Assembly (NCBI GenBank): GCA_964526565.1
Contig: CAZGMC010000001.1
Location: 102,507-166,506, forward strand
DNA from: CAZGMC01 sp964526565
Lineage (GTDB): Bacteria > Pseudomonadota > Alphaproteobacteria > DSM-16000 > Inquilinaceae
Length of the DNA: 64,000 bases
Direction of reading: 5' to 3'
The notes under the pieces: model-generated
The model's database searches: none
The model's input: the letters and a program-made list of their open reading frames with translations, nothing else
What the model was told of the DNA's origin: nothing
Program-made: the position numbers and the translations under genes
Shown: one piece after another, positions 16,714 through 26,185 of the stretch
Numbering within the stretch: the first letter of the stretch is position 1
How the letters are laid out: every line of letters starts with the position of its first letter

Positions 16714-17700
16714 ATGACCGAGGTCGGAACACCCCACGATGCCTTCTTCAAGCGGCTGCTCGGTGCGCCAGACGCCGCCGCCACGTTCCTGCGCGAGCGG
16801 CTGCCGCCGGACATCGCCGCCGCACTGGCGCCGGACGCGCCCGAACCGGCGCCGGGCTCGTTCGTCGACGAACGGTTGCGCCCGTCCCAGTCCGACCTGC
16901 TCTTTCGGGTGCGCACGGTCGAAGGGGACGAGGCGTTCCTGTACGCCCTGCTGGAGCACAAGAGCGATCCCGATCCGATGGTGGCGCTCCAGCTGCTGCG
17001 CTACATGGTCCGCATCTGGGAGACTTGGCGGCGCGAGCAGGCCGGGAGCGGCGCGACGCGGCTGCCGGCAATCATCCCGATGGTGGTCTACCACGGTGCC
17101 GCCGCCTGGACCGTGTCCACGGCGTTCGCGGATCTGGTCCGGGCGCCGATGGCGCTGCGGCCGCATGTGCCGGCGTTCGACTATCTGCTGACCGACCTGG
17201 GCCGGATCGACGACGCTGCGCTGTCAGCGGATGCCCGATTGCAGGCCGGGCTGCTCGCGCTCAAATACATCTTCAGCGATGACCTGCCCGAGCGTCTGGC
17301 CGGGATCCTGGTGGGGCGGGGTGTTGACGTCGTGATCGAGGTGCTGACGTACATCGCCGTCGCACGGCACTTTCTGAACGAGGACGTCCTGCGGGCCGCC
17401 GTCCGGCGCGCCCTGCCGGAACAGGAGGAGCGGATCATGTCGACCCTGGCGGAGCAGTGGGAGCAGCGCGGCATCGAGATCGGCGAGCAGCGCGGCCTGA
17501 AGCTGGGCGAGGAGCAAGGGCTGACCAAGGGCAAGGCCGCGGCCCTGCTGCGAATTCTGGCCCACCGGTTCGGCGAGCCGTCCGCGCTTGTGCGCGCCGC
17601 GGTACTGGCAGCCGATCCGGACACCCTGGATGTATGGATCGATCGCGCCTTCGAGGCCACGAGTCCGGAAGCCGTGGTCGAAATCCGGCAACACAACTGA
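16714..17700 (+). CDS. Rpn-family PD-(D/E)XK nuclease (recombination-promoting nuclease / putative transposase)
   Basis: DNA endonuclease family that promotes RecA-independent recombination in E. coli. It starts MTEVGTPHDAFFKRLLGAPD, the standard N-terminus. The nuclease core has the catalytic Asp in QSDLLFRV and the E-x-K pair in LYALLEHKSDPDP. The C-terminal region (GIEIGEQRGLKLGEEQGLTK) is the charged Gly/Glu repeat commonly seen in these proteins. 328 residues, apparently intact. These genes multiply in genomes like mobile elements but carry no inverted termini here. Confidence 0.88.
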   Translation: MTEVGTPHDAFFKRLLGAPDAAATFLRERLPPDIAAALAPDAPEPAPGSFVDERLRPSQSDLLFRVRTVEGDEAFLYALLEHKSDPDPMVALQLLRYMVRIWETWRREQAGSGATRLPAIIPMVVYHGAAAWTVSTAFADLVRAPMALRPHVPAFDYLLTDLGRIDDAALSADARLQAGLLALKYIFSDDLPERLAGILVGRGVDVVIEVLTYIAVARHFLNEDVLRAAVRRALPEQEERIMSTLAEQWEQRGIEIGEQRGLKLGEEQGLTKGKAAALLRILAHRFGEPSALVRAAVLAADPDTLDVWIDRAFEATSPEAVVEIRQHN

Positions 17701-17702
17701 CC

Positions 17703-17730
17703 CGCCCCGGCCTGCGGGGTGGCGTTTCCG
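17703..17730 (+). terminator. Possible terminator after the Rpn-family gene
   Basis: GCCCCGGCCTGCGGGGTGGC can form a short GC stem (CCCCG / CGGGG) followed by only GTTT. It is weak and is listed because of its position a few bases after the stop codon. Confidence 0.3.
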
Positions 17731-17814
17731 GGCCGGGCAGTCAGGGCGTTTATCAGTCGATCCCTATATTGACGGTGTCAAGGGTGCAGCGCTGGTTTTG
17801 TCGGCCGGAGTTGT

Positions 17815-17833
17815 CCTGACATATGATGTCAGG
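17815..17833. promoter_or_regulatory. Perfect dyad upstream of the truncated DUF488 gene
   Basis: CCTGACATATGATGTCAGG has 8-base perfect arms around ATG. It looks like an operator for a dimeric repressor. It sits about 80 bases before the truncated gene, and no regulator gene is adjacent. Confidence 0.35.
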
Positions 17834-17910
17834 GCGAGGACTCGGATGGTCAGGCCCAGTACCATTCCGGAATAACAGCGCATGACATAAAGAGCCGGCT
17901 TTTCAAGAAC

Positions 17911-18132
17911 ATGAGGACCTCTTCGTTGACCGCGCCGCCGATCCACACCATCGGCCACTCCAACCAGCCGATCGGGCGGTTCCTGGACCTGCTGCGGGCG
18001 GCCGGGATCGCGGTGCTGGCCGACGTTCGCTCGGTGCCGCACTCGCGGCGGTGGCCGCAGTTCCGGCGGCGGGACCTTGCCACGGCGCTGGCCGATGCCG
18101 GATCGACGGCGCGCCGTTGTGACGGCACCTGA
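17911..18132 (+). pseudogene. Truncated DUF488 gene
   Basis: The first ~65 codons match DUF488 closely: IHTIGHSNQPIGRFLDLL, ADVRSVPHSRRWPQFRRRDL and ALADAG. The family normally continues for about another hundred residues, including the second conserved block, but here it stops after nine unrelated codons (STARRCDGT). The break falls about 120 bases before the V-ATPase subunit B gene, which itself lacks its usual upstream operon, so a single deletion may have removed both. A short functional protein is unlikely. Confidence 0.7.
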
Positions 18133-18223
18133 ACCCTGCCGGCATGTCGAAGCGCCCTCTTGACGCCCGGCGGCCCGCGCCCGTCCAATCGTTGCTACCG
18201 GTCACACCCCTCGGCATCCGCCC

Positions 18224-19585
18224 ATGCGCGACCTGACCCGCCATACCCGCATCCTGGCCATCGTCGGCGACATCGTCCGCGTGCGCGCCGCCGGGGCGGC
18301 GATGAACGACCTGGCCGTGGTCGAGAACACCGACGGCACGACCTCGCTGGCGCGCGTCATCGAGCTCGACCGCGAGGTGGTCCACCTGCAGGTGTTCGCC
18401 GGGTCCAAGGGCCTGTCCAGCGGTGCCACGGTACGGTTCCTGGGCCACCCGATGCGCACCACCTGTTCGCCGAACATCCTGGGCCGCATCTTCCGCGGCT
18501 CCGGCGAGCCGATGGATGCCGGGCCGGACCTGGGTGCCGACCCGAAGATCGACATCGGCGGGCCGACCGTGAACCCGATGATGCGCGTCCTGGCTGGGCG
18601 GATGATCCGCACCGACGTGCCGATGATCGACGTGTTCAACAGCCTGGTCGAAAGCCAGAAGATCCCGATCTTCTCGGTGCCCGGCGAGCCGTACAACGCG
18701 CTGCTGGCCCGCATCGGCATCCAGGCCGACGCCGACGTGGTGGTGTTCGGCGGCCTGGGGCTGATCTTCGACGACTACCACTTCTTCCGCACGGCGTTCG
18801 AGGACCGCGGCGTGTTCCACCGCACGGTCATGTTCGTCAACCTGGCCTCCGACCCGATCGTCGAGCGGCTGCTGGTGCCGGACATGGCGCTGGCCGTGGC
18901 CGAGCGCTTCGCCGTGGAGGGCGGCAAGCGGGTGCTGGTGCTGCTCACCGACATGACGGCGTTCGCCGACGCCTTGAAGGAGATCGGCATCGCCATGGAG
19001 CGCATCCCCTCCAACCGCGGCTACATGGGCGACCTCTACACCCAGCTCGCCCGCCGCTACGAGAAGGCATGCGACTTCAAGGGGGCGGGCTCGGTCACCA
19101 TCCTCGCCGTCACGACCATGCCGGGCAACGACGTGACCCACCCGGTGCCGGACAACACCGGCTATATCACCGAGGGCCAGTTCTACCTGCACGACGGCAT
19201 GATCGACCCGTTCGGCTCGCTGTCCAGGCTCAAGCAGCGGGTCGTCGGCAAGGTCACGCGCGAGGACCACGGCCAGGTCATGAACACCATGATCCGCCTC
19301 TATGCGGCGGCGCAGGAGGCGGAGAAGAAGAAGGCCATGGCCTTCGACCTGTCGCCATTCGACGAGCGGGCGCTCATGTTCGGAGCGCTGTTCCGCAGGC
19401 GGTTCATGGACGTGGACGTGTCCATGCCGCTGGAGCGGGCGCTCGACACCGGCTGGCGCACCATGGCCGAATGCTTCCGGCCGGAGGAGCTGCTGATCCG
19501 CCAGGCGCTGATCGACAAGTACTACCCCCGCGACACCGCCCGCGCGACCCGGGCGGCGGCCGAACCGGCCGGGGCGGCCGAGTGA
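18224..19585 (+). CDS. V-type ATPase/ATP synthase subunit B (non-catalytic)
   Basis: 453-residue B subunit of an A/V-type rotary ATPase. It has the family N-terminal barrel (TRHTRILAIVGDIVRVRA) and degenerate nucleotide-site features: where catalytic subunits have a P-loop it reads IPIFSVPGEPYNALLARIG. VVVFGGLGLIFDDYHFFRTA, LTDMTAFADALKEIGIAMER and PGNDVTHPVPDNTGYITEGQ are B-type signatures. The D subunit follows directly (its start overlaps this stop). Subunits A, C, E, F, I and K are absent from the window, so this gene alone cannot make a working V1 head. Confidence 0.92.
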   Translation: MRDLTRHTRILAIVGDIVRVRAAGAAMNDLAVVENTDGTTSLARVIELDREVVHLQVFAGSKGLSSGATVRFLGHPMRTTCSPNILGRIFRGSGEPMDAGPDLGADPKIDIGGPTVNPMMRVLAGRMIRTDVPMIDVFNSLVESQKIPIFSVPGEPYNALLARIGIQADADVVVFGGLGLIFDDYHFFRTAFEDRGVFHRTVMFVNLASDPIVERLLVPDMALAVAERFAVEGGKRVLVLLTDMTAFADALKEIGIAMERIPSNRGYMGDLYTQLARRYEKACDFKGAGSVTILAVTTMPGNDVTHPVPDNTGYITEGQFYLHDGMIDPFGSLSRLKQRVVGKVTREDHGQVMNTMIRLYAAAQEAEKKKAMAFDLSPFDERALMFGALFRRRFMDVDVSMPLERALDTGWRTMAECFRPEELLIRQALIDKYYPRDTARATRAAAEPAGAAE

Positions 19586-20240
19586 TGGCGCGGATCGCCC
19601 TCAACAAGGCGTCGCTGCACCACGAGCGGGACCGGCTCGGCACCTATCGGCGGTTCCTGCCGTCGCTGGACCTCAAGCGCAGGCAGCTCATGGCCGAGCA
19701 TGCCGCGATTCGCAGGGAGCTCGCCGGCCTGCGCAGCGCGGCGGAGCGGCTGCGCGCCGAGTCGGCCGAACGGCTGCCCATGCTGGCCCATGAGGGCATC
19801 GACCCGGCCGGGCTGGTGCGCATTGCCGACGTGCGCCTGGGCGAGGAGAACCGCCTGGGTGTGCTCCTGCCGGTGCTGGAGGAGGTGTCGTTCGCGGCGA
19901 TCGACTACGGCATGATGACCCGGCCGCACTGGGTCGACCCGGCGGTCGCGGTGGTGCGGCGGCTGGCCGGGCTGCACGTCCGGGCCCAGGTGGCGGCGCG
20001 GCGCGCCGGGCTGATGGCCCGCGCCGTCCGGCGCATCACCCAGCGGGTCAACCTGTTCGAGAAGGTCCTGATCCCCGAAGCGCAGCGCAACATCGCCCGC
20101 ATCCAGATCCATCTGGCCGACGCCGAGCGGGCGGCGGTGGTCCGCGCCAAGATCGCCAAGCGCAAGCACGCCGGCGGCGGCGGCTCCGGCCCGGACCTGC
20201 CGCCGGACCTGCCGCCAGACCTGGCCGGGGAGGCGCGGCC

Positions 20241-20244
<4 letters not shown>
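19585..20244 (+). CDS. V-type ATPase/ATP synthase subunit D (rotor stalk)
   Basis: 219-residue central-stalk subunit. It begins MARIALNKASLHHERDRLGT and is nearly all helix, forming the antiparallel coiled coil typical of subunit D, with the C-terminal block RRITQRVNLFEKVLIPEAQR. The tail contains three 12-bp repeats encoding PPDLPPDLPPDL. The ATG overlaps the subunit B stop (TGATG), and its own stop overlaps the GTG start of scpB (GTGA), so all three are likely one transcript. A match to the D subunit does not prove an active pump here. Confidence 0.88.
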
Positions 20245-20891
<647 letters not shown>

Positions 20892-21081
20892 AGGAAACCT
20901 GCCGCTGAGTGTACTGACGGTAAACGGGAATCTGCCAGGGCGCGGCAGCTGAAACCGGCTGTTCCGAGGCAATGCGTTGTTTACGTTGTTCTTGCGGCAG
21001 TCGTACCGCTCAACCCTTGCGCTTTCGGTCGGTGTGAACCAGACTTGCGTCAATTGGTCTAGTGGTCGATCGGAGACAGGC

Positions 21082-21300
21082 ATGATGACCAAAATCACCG
21101 CGACGCTGTCAGCGGACTTTCAGATCTCCATTCCTGAGGCGGTGCGGGCGGCCCGACACTGGCAGGCCGGCCAGGAGTTCGCGTTCATCCCCAAGGGCGC
21201 AGGCGTCCTCCTCGTGCCGGTTCCGAAGCTGGAGAATCTCGCCGGTCTGGCGCGCGGAGCGAACCCAGAGGGCTATCGGGATCGCTCCGAGCGGACATGA
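21082..21300 (+). CDS. AbrB/VapB-type antitoxin
   Basis: 72-residue protein with a swapped-hairpin AbrB-like DNA-binding fold: TKITATLSADFQISIPEAVR, then QEFAFIPKGAGVLLVPVP. The C-terminal tail (NLAGLARGANPEGYRDRSER) would wrap the toxin. Its stop overlaps the start of the PIN toxin (ATGA), the standard antitoxin-toxin layout. The Met at 21082 is used because the longer frame has no family match upstream. Confidence 0.85.
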   Translation: MMTKITATLSADFQISIPEAVRAARHWQAGQEFAFIPKGAGVLLVPVPKLENLAGLARGANPEGYRDRSERT

Positions 21301-21680
21301 TGCGACTTGTTGACACCTCGGCCGGGATCGAATGGCTGATCGGCTCGCCAGTCGGCACCAAACTGGCCGGTGAGCTGCCTGACCGCCGGCAGTGGCTCGT
21401 GCCCACGATCGTCCAGCTAGAGTTGGCGATATGGCTGACGCGCACGAAGGGCGAAGACGAGGCAGATCGAGCAATTGCCTTTACCGAGACCTGCATCATT
21501 GCTGACCTGGACACGCCCATTGCGATTTCTGCCGCTGAACTTTGCATCCGGCTCAAGCTGGCAACCGCGGACGCCATTGTTTATGCTACGGCCCAGGCTC
21601 TGGGCGCCGATCTTCTTACCTGCGATGGGCACTTTCAGGGTTTGGTCGGTGTCCATTTCGTGCCGAAATTGAATGGTTGA
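21297..21680 (+). CDS. PIN-domain toxin, VapC type
   Basis: 127-residue ribonuclease toxin. The acidic metal-binding set is complete: Asp6 (RLVDTSAG), Glu42 (IVQLELAIW), Asp92 (LATADAIVYA) and Asp110 (LLTCDGHFQG). It overlaps the antitoxin gene by four bases. Together they form a mobile-type toxin-antitoxin pair placed between scpB and tatA, two genes usually adjacent in relatives. Base composition looks somewhat less GC-rich than the neighbours. Confidence 0.88.
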   Translation: MMRLVDTSAGIEWLIGSPVGTKLAGELPDRRQWLVPTIVQLELAIWLTRTKGEDEADRAIAFTETCIIADLDTPIAISAAELCIRLKLATADAIVYATAQALGADLLTCDGHFQGLVGVHFVPKLNG

Positions 21681-21820
21681 GCCGCGCGATGCAGGTTGGG
21701 TAGAGCAATGTGAAACCCGGCCAAGCCGGCGCTGCAGGCGTGATGGCGCCTGATCGGTAACGGCGTTGCGGCGGATGGGCCCGCGTTGGATTTCGCTATC
21801 CAACCTATCTGGAAACGACG

Positions 21821-22960
21821 ATGCCTTCACTCGAAGTTGCCATGGGGAGTGCTGAGAGCACCGCCGCCGCGATCCCCGCGCCGGACTCCGATGCCGCGCT
21901 GAGGCTCGACCGCGTCAGCCACACGTTCGGCAACGTGCTGGCCGTGGACGACGTCAGCCTGGGCATTGCGGCGGGGGAGATCGTCTGCCTGGTCGGCCCG
22001 TCGGGGTGCGGCAAGTCGACGCTACTGAGGATCGCCGCCGGGCTGGAGGAGCTGCAGCACGGCGAGGTGCGCATCGCCGGTGCCGTCGTCGCCGGCCACG
22101 GCCGGACCGTGCCGCCGGAGCGGCGCGGGGTCGGGCTGGTGTTCCAGGACTATGCGCTGTTTCCCCACCTGACGGTGCTGGACAATGTGCAGTTCGGCCT
22201 GACCGGGCGCGGCGCGGCGGTGCGCGAGCGGGCGCTGGCGGTGCTCGACCAGGTCGGCATGGCCGGCCAGGCCGATGCCTTCCCGCACACGCTGTCGGGC
22301 GGCCAGCAGCAGCGCGTGGCGCTGGCCCGGGCGCTGGCGCCGGCACCGCGGGTGCTGCTGCTCGACGAGCCGTTCTCCGGCCTCGACGCCCGCCTGCGTC
22401 ACCAGGTGCGCGACGAGACGCTGCACGTGCTCAAGCGCACCGGGGCGGCGACGCTGGTCGTCACCCACGACTCCGAAGAGGCGATGTTCCTGGCCGACCG
22501 CATCGCCTTGATGCGCGACGGGCGAATCGTCCAGGCCGGGCCGCCGGTCGAGCTGTACTGCCGCCCGGCGAGCGCCTTCGCCGCCCGCTTCTTCGGCGAG
22601 GTCAACCGGCTGGCCGGCATCGCGCGCGGCGGCGCGGTGGCCACCCCGCTCGGCCCGATTCCGGCGGCGGAGCTCGGCGACGGCACGCCGGTGCAGGTGC
22701 TGATCCGGCCCGAGGCGCTGGCGCTGGGCGACGATCCGCCGGCGGGTCTCGGCGCCTGCGGGCGGGTCGTGGCGGCGCGGCTGCTGGGCCGGGCGTCGCT
22801 GATCCACCTGTCGGTCGGCGCCGGCCGCGGCGACGGACAGGGGGCGGTGCACCTGCACGCGCTGGTGCCGGGGCCGTTCCTGCCGGCCGAGGGCAGCCTG
22901 GTGGGCATATCCCTGGATGTCCGGCAGGCCTTTGTCTTCGCGGCGGCAGACGCCATCTAA
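21821..22960 (+). CDS. ABC transporter ATPase, iron/polyamine/sulfate import type (orphan)
   Basis: ATPase of an importer of the FbpC/PotA/CysA group. Walker A GPSGCGKST, Q-loop GLVFQDYALFPHLTV, signature LSGGQQQRVALARAL, Walker B VLLLDEPFSGLDARL and switch His TLVVTHDSEEAMF are intact, followed by a TOBE-type C-terminal domain from ~residue 290. 379 residues; the start could be 21821 or the Met seven codons later. No permease or binding-protein gene is adjacent, so the substrate is unknown and the partner genes must be elsewhere. Confidence 0.88.
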   Translation: MPSLEVAMGSAESTAAAIPAPDSDAALRLDRVSHTFGNVLAVDDVSLGIAAGEIVCLVGPSGCGKSTLLRIAAGLEELQHGEVRIAGAVVAGHGRTVPPERRGVGLVFQDYALFPHLTVLDNVQFGLTGRGAAVRERALAVLDQVGMAGQADAFPHTLSGGQQQRVALARALAPAPRVLLLDEPFSGLDARLRHQVRDETLHVLKRTGAATLVVTHDSEEAMFLADRIALMRDGRIVQAGPPVELYCRPASAFAARFFGEVNRLAGIARGGAVATPLGPIPAAELGDGTPVQVLIRPEALALGDDPPAGLGACGRVVAARLLGRASLIHLSVGAGRGDGQGAVHLHALVPGPFLPAEGSLVGISLDVRQAFVFAAADAI

Positions 22961-23054
22961 GCGGGACAGGCGGCAGCGCGGGCGTTGCGGTGCAGAAAGG
23001 CTTCTGCCATCATCCGCCGCCGCGCGAGGCAAGCCGGTTCCGGGAGCGGTCGTC

Positions 23055-23318
23055 ATGGGTTTGAGCGTCTGGCAGATTCTGATCATCGTGCTGGTGGTCG
23101 TCCTGTTGTTCGGGGCGGGCAAGATCCCCCGGCTGATGGGCGATGTCGCCAAGGGCATCAAGAGCTTCAAGGCCGGCCTGCGCGACGAGGAGGCGGACGG
23201 CGAAGACCAGCCGCCGCGTCAGCTCGAGGCCGACACCACGGCGGCGAACCGCACGACGACCGGCACCGCCGGACCCGCCGGCACCACGCCGCGCAACGAC
23301 GAGACGGCCAGGACCTGA
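23055..23318 (+). CDS. tatA: Twin-arginine translocase subunit TatA
   Basis: 87-residue pore-forming subunit of the Tat system for folded proteins. One N-terminal helix (LSVWQILIIVLVVVLLFGAG), then the amphipathic stretch KIPRLMGDVAKGIKSFKAGL and an unstructured polar tail. It heads the tatA-tatB-tatC set, followed by tatB after 67 bases. The Met at 23055 begins the canonical MGLSVWQ start. Confidence 0.95.
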   Translation: MGLSVWQILIIVLVVVLLFGAGKIPRLMGDVAKGIKSFKAGLRDEEADGEDQPPRQLEADTTAANRTTTGTAGPAGTTPRNDETART

Positions 23319-23385
23319 CCGCTTCGCCGACGGCCCTGACGGATGCGCCGGCCTCTTGCAGCCGGTGCGGGATGGCGGTTGAGGC

Positions 23386-23910
23386 ATGCTCGATATCGGC
23401 TGGCCCGAGCTCTTCCTGATCCTGGCGATCGCGCTGATCGTGATCGGGCCGCGCGACGTGCCGCGCGCCATGCACACGGTCGGCAAGTGGGTGCGGCGCG
23501 CCCGCGCCATGACCATGGAGTTCCAGCGCCACGTCGACGACATGGTCCGCGAGGCGGACATGGAGGAGGTGCGCGAGCTGAAGAAGCTCGGGCCGCTGAA
23601 CAAGCACACGATCGCGGCCGGGCTCGGCAAGGCTGTCGACCCGACCGGCGAGATCGCCAAGGGCACCGACCTGAAGGGCGCCCTCGGCCGCAAGCCGGGC
23701 GACGACCCCACCGGCCCGTCGGGCGGCGCCCCGGACATCGCCGAGGCGCCCGAGAGCACCAATGCGTGGCCGGCCAAGCCCGGTGCTCCGGCGAAAGAGC
23801 CGCCCGCGGCCCCTGTGGCAGCCGCGGCCGAGAATGCGGCCGAGCCGGGGCCGCAGGCCGGATCGGATACGGAGCCGAAGCACGCCGCCGGCGGCGGCAA
23901 GAGCGGATAG
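23386..23910 (+). CDS. tatB: Twin-arginine translocase subunit TatB
   Basis: 174-residue TatB, which with TatC forms the receptor for twin-arginine signal peptides. It starts MLDIGWPELFLILAIALIVI with the GPRDVPRAMHTVGKW amphipathic helix, and a long charged Ala/Pro-rich C-terminal region follows. The helix begins with the conserved Glu in WPELF. It lies 12 bases before tatC. Confidence 0.95.
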   Translation: MLDIGWPELFLILAIALIVIGPRDVPRAMHTVGKWVRRARAMTMEFQRHVDDMVREADMEEVRELKKLGPLNKHTIAAGLGKAVDPTGEIAKGTDLKGALGRKPGDDPTGPSGGAPDIAEAPESTNAWPAKPGAPAKEPPAAPVAAAAENAAEPGPQAGSDTEPKHAAGGGKSG

Positions 23911-23922
23911 GACGGCAGGGCC

Positions 23923-24729
23923 GTGGCGGCGCAGCACGAGGACCAGATCGACGACAAGCAGATGCCACTGCTCGATCACCTGATCGAGCTGCGCACGCGC
24001 CTGATCTATTCCGCCATCGCCCTGATGGTCGGCTTCGTTGTCTGCTACATCGTCTCGGAGGACATCTATCAGTTCCTGGTCAACCCGCTGGCCGAGCTGC
24101 TGCACGAGCGCGACCGGCGCATGATCTATACCGGCCTGACCGAGGTGTTCTTCACCTACATCAAGGTCGCATTCTTTGGCGGCGCGTTCATCGCCTTCCC
24201 GTTCATCGCTGCGCAATTGTGGATGTTCATCGCGCCGGGCCTGTACCGGTCGGAAAAGAAGGCATTCCTGCCGTTCCTGGCGGCCACGCCGATCCTGTTC
24301 CTGATCGGCGCGGCGATGGTCTACTACCTGATCTTTCCGCTGGCCTGGCAGTTCTTCCTCAGCTTCGAGACGAGCGGTGCCGAGGGCGCCCTGCCGATCG
24401 AGCTGGAGGCGCGCGTCGGCGAGTATCTCAGCCTCGTCATGAAACTGATCTTCGCCTTCGGCATCGCCTTCCAGCTGCCGGTGGCGCTGACGCTGATGGG
24501 CCGGGTCGGGATCGTCAGCTCGGCCGGACTTGCGGCCAAACGCAAGTACGCCATTGTCGGCGTGTTCATTGCCGCCGCAATCCTGACGCCGCCCGACGTG
24601 ATCAGCCAGATCGGCCTGGCCATCCCGATCATCCTGCTCTACGAGATATCGATCGTCCTGGTGCGCATGGTGGAACGCCGGCGGGAGCGGGACGCGGCCG
24701 CCGCCGAGTCGGCACCCGGTGCCGAATGA
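23923..24729 (+). CDS. tatC: Twin-arginine translocase subunit TatC
   Basis: 268-residue inner-membrane protein with six predicted helices and the family N-terminal block MPLLDHLIELRTRLIYSAIA. Also present are the FFTYIKVAFFGGAFIAFPFI loop-helix and ILTPPDVISQIGLAIPIILL near the end. It recognises the twin-arginine signal. The start is GTG. A scaffold gap lies between this gene and serS. Confidence 0.96.
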   Translation: MAAQHEDQIDDKQMPLLDHLIELRTRLIYSAIALMVGFVVCYIVSEDIYQFLVNPLAELLHERDRRMIYTGLTEVFFTYIKVAFFGGAFIAFPFIAAQLWMFIAPGLYRSEKKAFLPFLAATPILFLIGAAMVYYLIFPLAWQFFLSFETSGAEGALPIELEARVGEYLSLVMKLIFAFGIAFQLPVALTLMGRVGIVSSAGLAAKRKYAIVGVFIAAAILTPPDVISQIGLAIPIILLYEISIVLVRMVERRRERDAAAAESAPGAE

Positions 24730-24802
24730 CGCGCACCGGATGACGGGCCGGCAGCGGTCTGGACCTGGCGGCCGTGCCGGCCTATAACCCGCCGCGTCAC
24801 CG

Positions 24803-24902
24803 NNNNNNNNNNNNNNNNNNNNNNNNNNNNNNNNNNNNNNNNNNNNNNNNNNNNNNNNNNNNNNNNNNNNNNNNNNNNNNNNNNNNNNNNNNNNNNNNNN
24901 NN
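24803..24902. other. Assembly gap (100 N) before serS
   Basis: Exactly 100 N in the tatC-serS spacer. The flanks share no obvious repeat. It hides the sequence immediately upstream of serS. Confidence 0.99.
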
Positions 24903-24910
24903 CGGATATC

Positions 24911-26185
24911 ATGCTCGACATTCGCTGGATCCGCGACCACCCGGACCACCTGGACCGGGCGCTGGCCCGCCGCGGCCTGGAGCCCCAGGCCGACCGGGTG
25001 CTGGCGCTTGATGCCGCCCACCGTCAGGTGCTGACCGAACTGCAGCACCTGCAGAGCCGCCGCAACGACGCGTCCAAGGAGATCGGCACGGTCAAGCGCC
25101 AGGGTGGCGACGTTCAGCCGCTGATCGACGAGGTCGGGCGCATCAAGGACCGCATCGCCGCACTGGAGGACGACGCCCGCCGCCACGACGAGGCACTGAC
25201 CGTCCTGCTGGCGGAGCTGCCCAACGTCCCGGCCGACGACGTGCCCGACGGCGCCGACGAGACCGGCAATGTCGAGTTGCGCCGCAGTGGCGAGCCGCGC
25301 CTGCTCAACCACGGGCTGGAGCACGACGCCCTGGGCGAGGGCCTGGGCCTGATGGACTTTGCCGCGGCGGCCAGGCTGTCCGGGTCGCGCTTCGTCGTGC
25401 TGCGCGGCGCCCTGGCGCGGCTGCAGCGGGCCATCGGCCAGTTCTTCATCGACGTCCACACCCAGGAGCACGGCTACCTGGAGGTCGCACCGCCCTATCT
25501 GGTGCGCGACAGCGCGGCATTCGGCACGGCCAACCTGCCCAGGTTCGCCGAGGACCTGTTCCGCACCACCACCGGGCACTGGCTGATCCCCACCGCCGAG
25601 GTGCCGCTGACCAACCTGGTGGCCGGTGACATCGTCGACTCGGCCACCCTGCCGCTGCGGTTCACGGCGCTGACCCCCTGCTTCCGGTCCGAGGCGGGCT
25701 CGGCCGGCAAGGACGTGCGCGGCATGATCCGCCAGCACCAGTTCGACAAGGTGGAACTGGTCAGCATCACCGAGCCGGACCAGTCGGCCGGGGAGCACGA
25801 GCGCATGACCGCCTGCGCCGAGACGGTGCTGCGCCGGCTGGGCCTGGCCTACCGGGTCGTGGCGCTGTGCACCGGCGACATGGGCTTCGCCGCGCGCCGG
25901 ACCTACGACATCGAGGTCTGGCTGCCGGGGCAGAAGGCCTACCGGGAAATCTCGTCGTGCTCCAATTGCGGCGACTTCCAGGCGCGGCGCATGAACGCCC
26001 GCTGCCGCGCCAAGGGCGAGAAGGCGACGCGCTTCGTCCACACGCTGAACGGCTCCGGCGTCGCCGTCGGCCGCACCCTGATCGCCGTGCTGGAGACGTA
26101 CCAGCAGGAGGACGGTGCCATTGCCGTGCCGGAGGCGCTGCGCCCCTACATGGGCGGGCTGGACCTGATCGCCGCCGATGCTTGA
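24911..26185 (+). CDS. serS: Seryl-tRNA synthetase
   Basis: Charges tRNA-Ser. 424 residues: the N-terminal coiled-coil arm (~1-110) binds the long variable arm of tRNA-Ser; class II motif 2 is TPCFRSEAGSAGKDVRGMIR and motif 3 is SGVAVGRTLIAVLETYQ. The start MLDIRWIRDHPDHLDRAL is standard. Only nine bases separate the scaffold gap from the ATG. The end overlaps the surE start by eight bases. Confidence 0.97.
   Translation: MLDIRWIRDHPDHLDRALARRGLEPQADRVLALDAAHRQVLTELQHLQSRRNDASKEIGTVKRQGGDVQPLIDEVGRIKDRIAALEDDARRHDEALTVLLAELPNVPADDVPDGADETGNVELRRSGEPRLLNHGLEHDALGEGLGLMDFAAAARLSGSRFVVLRGALARLQRAIGQFFIDVHTQEHGYLEVAPPYLVRDSAAFGTANLPRFAEDLFRTTTGHWLIPTAEVPLTNLVAGDIVDSATLPLRFTALTPCFRSEAGSAGKDVRGMIRQHQFDKVELVSITEPDQSAGEHERMTACAETVLRRLGLAYRVVALCTGDMGFAARRTYDIEVWLPGQKAYREISSCSNCGDFQARRMNARCRAKGEKATRFVHTLNGSGVAVGRTLIAVLETYQQEDGAIAVPEALRPYMGGLDLIAADA

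Noticed and set aside
14544..16961. An 805-residue minus-strand frame spanning several genes
   Set aside because: Arg/Gly/Pro-rich translation without domains, overlapping the well-supported thioredoxin/DsbD-like and Rpn genes.
18224..19585. Alternative identities for the subunit B gene: F-type beta subunit or flagellar/secretion ATPase
   Set aside because: There is no Walker A P-loop, and the neighbours and signature blocks fit a V-type B subunit.
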